The notes under the pieces were generated by a model that worked only from the letters and a program-made list of their open reading frames with translations, had not been told where the DNA came from and ran no database searches. The translations under genes were made by a program, and so were the position numbers. A stretch of DNA of 5,799 nucleotides from Lachnospiraceae bacterium (GTDB lineage Bacteria > Bacillota > Clostridia > Lachnospirales > Lachnospiraceae): assembly GCA_021200345.1 (NCBI GenBank), contig JAJQGR010000280.1:1-5799 (forward strand), in the 5' to 3' direction. The stretch's first letter is position 1. Every line of letters begins with the position of its first letter. Below are positions 5,562 to 5,799 of the stretch, in pieces.

Positions 5562-5799
5562 ATGCGACATTTGATGAAACCTCTGGACTTTACCACCGAA
5601 GAGCTGGACCAGCTCTTCGATCTGGCGGACGACATCCAAAAAAACCGCGCCAAATATGCCCACGCCTGTGACGGCAGGATTCTGGCCACCTGCTTTTATG
5701 AGCCATCCACAAGGACACGGTTAAGCTTTGAATCCGCCATGCTGTCCCTGGGTGGACAGGTGCTGGGCTTTGCCTCCGCAGATTCCTCCTCCGCCGCCA
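5562..5799 (+). CDS. pyrB: Aspartate carbamoyltransferase catalytic subunit, N-terminal part, 3' truncated
   Basis: Seventy-nine codons of the enzyme that joins carbamoyl phosphate and L-aspartate to give N-carbamoyl-L-aspartate, the committed step of pyrimidine synthesis. The N-terminus MRHLMKPLDFTTEELDQLFDLADDI is typical. FYEPSTRTRLSFESAM at 45-60 contains the carbamoyl-phosphate-binding STRTR (49-53). LGGQVLGFASADSSSAA leads into the loop that, in the full enzyme, carries the catalytic Lys donated to the neighbouring subunit; that Lys is beyond the window. FYEPSTRTRLSFE rather than FEKSSTRTRVSFE separates it from ornithine carbamoyltransferase. ATG 5562 is the first in-frame start that fits the family; the next ATG (5574) would drop the conserved MRHL. 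pyrI and other pyr genes, if present, lie further right. The leader has two possible RNA hairpins, which may matter for pyrimidine control. Confidence 0.95.
   Translation, partial: MRHLMKPLDFTTEELDQLFDLADDIQKNRAKYAHACDGRILATCFYEPSTRTRLSFESAMLSLGGQVLGFASADSSSAA

Noticed and set aside
5562..5799. Ornithine carbamoyltransferase instead of aspartate carbamoyltransferase
   Set aside because: Residues around STRTR (FYEPSTRTRLSFESAM) and the following LGGQVLGFASADSSSA are PyrB-like, not the EKSSTRTRVSFE form of ornithine carbamoyltransferase.
1..5799. Mobile element, CRISPR array, tRNA/rRNA, defence or toxin-antitoxin system
   Set aside because: No repeat arrays, terminal inverted repeats, transposase or recombinase motifs, or structural RNA signatures were seen. 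Every coding region is a recognisable metabolic or transport family.

Overview
The window looks like ordinary chromosomal sequence from a Gram-positive anaerobe of the Clostridia, most likely a Lachnospiraceae-type gut bacterium. The reasons are strong GGAGG-type ribosome binding sites, a near-consensus sigma-A promoter, roughly balanced base composition, and proteins (a GH13_18 phosphorylase, the HD protein with a Cys-rich tail, the PyrB N-terminus) that resemble clostridial versions. This assignment is from memory of the families, not from a search.

Layout. (1) 1-784, plus strand: the C-terminal half of a GH13 subfamily 18 sucrose-phosphorylase-like enzyme, cut off by the window start. (2) 847-2208, plus strand: a complete MATE-family multidrug/cation antiporter. 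(3) 2182-2218: a 9-bp hairpin overlapping the MATE stop codon, which probably ends transcription from the convergent minus-strand operon. (4) 4686-2268, minus strand: a compact folate operon read in the order folC, folE, HD-domain hydrolase. The folC-folE gap is 38 nt and the folE-HD gap is 2 nt. (5) 4687-4921: a divergent intergenic region with a very good promoter facing right. (6) 4922-5464, plus strand: a small nitroreductase-family flavoprotein. (7) 5465-5561: a leader with a terminator-like hairpin and a possible Shine-Dalgarno-sequestering hairpin. (8) 5562-5799, plus strand: the N-terminus of aspartate carbamoyltransferase (pyrB), cut off by the window end.

How the genes work together. 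FolE makes 7,8-dihydroneopterin triphosphate from GTP at the head of the pterin branch. FolC adds glutamate to dihydropteroate and to folates at the end of the pathway. The HD protein, coupled to folE, is a metal-dependent phosphohydrolase candidate, and the dephosphorylation of dihydroneopterin triphosphate is a step often lacking an assigned enzyme. folP, folB and folK are not in the window. PyrB starts the committed part of pyrimidine synthesis. The phosphorylase and the MATE pump have no evident link to folate or to each other.

I found no CRISPR array, tRNA, rRNA, insertion sequence, phage gene or obvious new multi-gene system. The most interesting points are the folE-coupled HD protein, the unusual acceptor-loop residues of the phosphorylase, and the pyrB leader.
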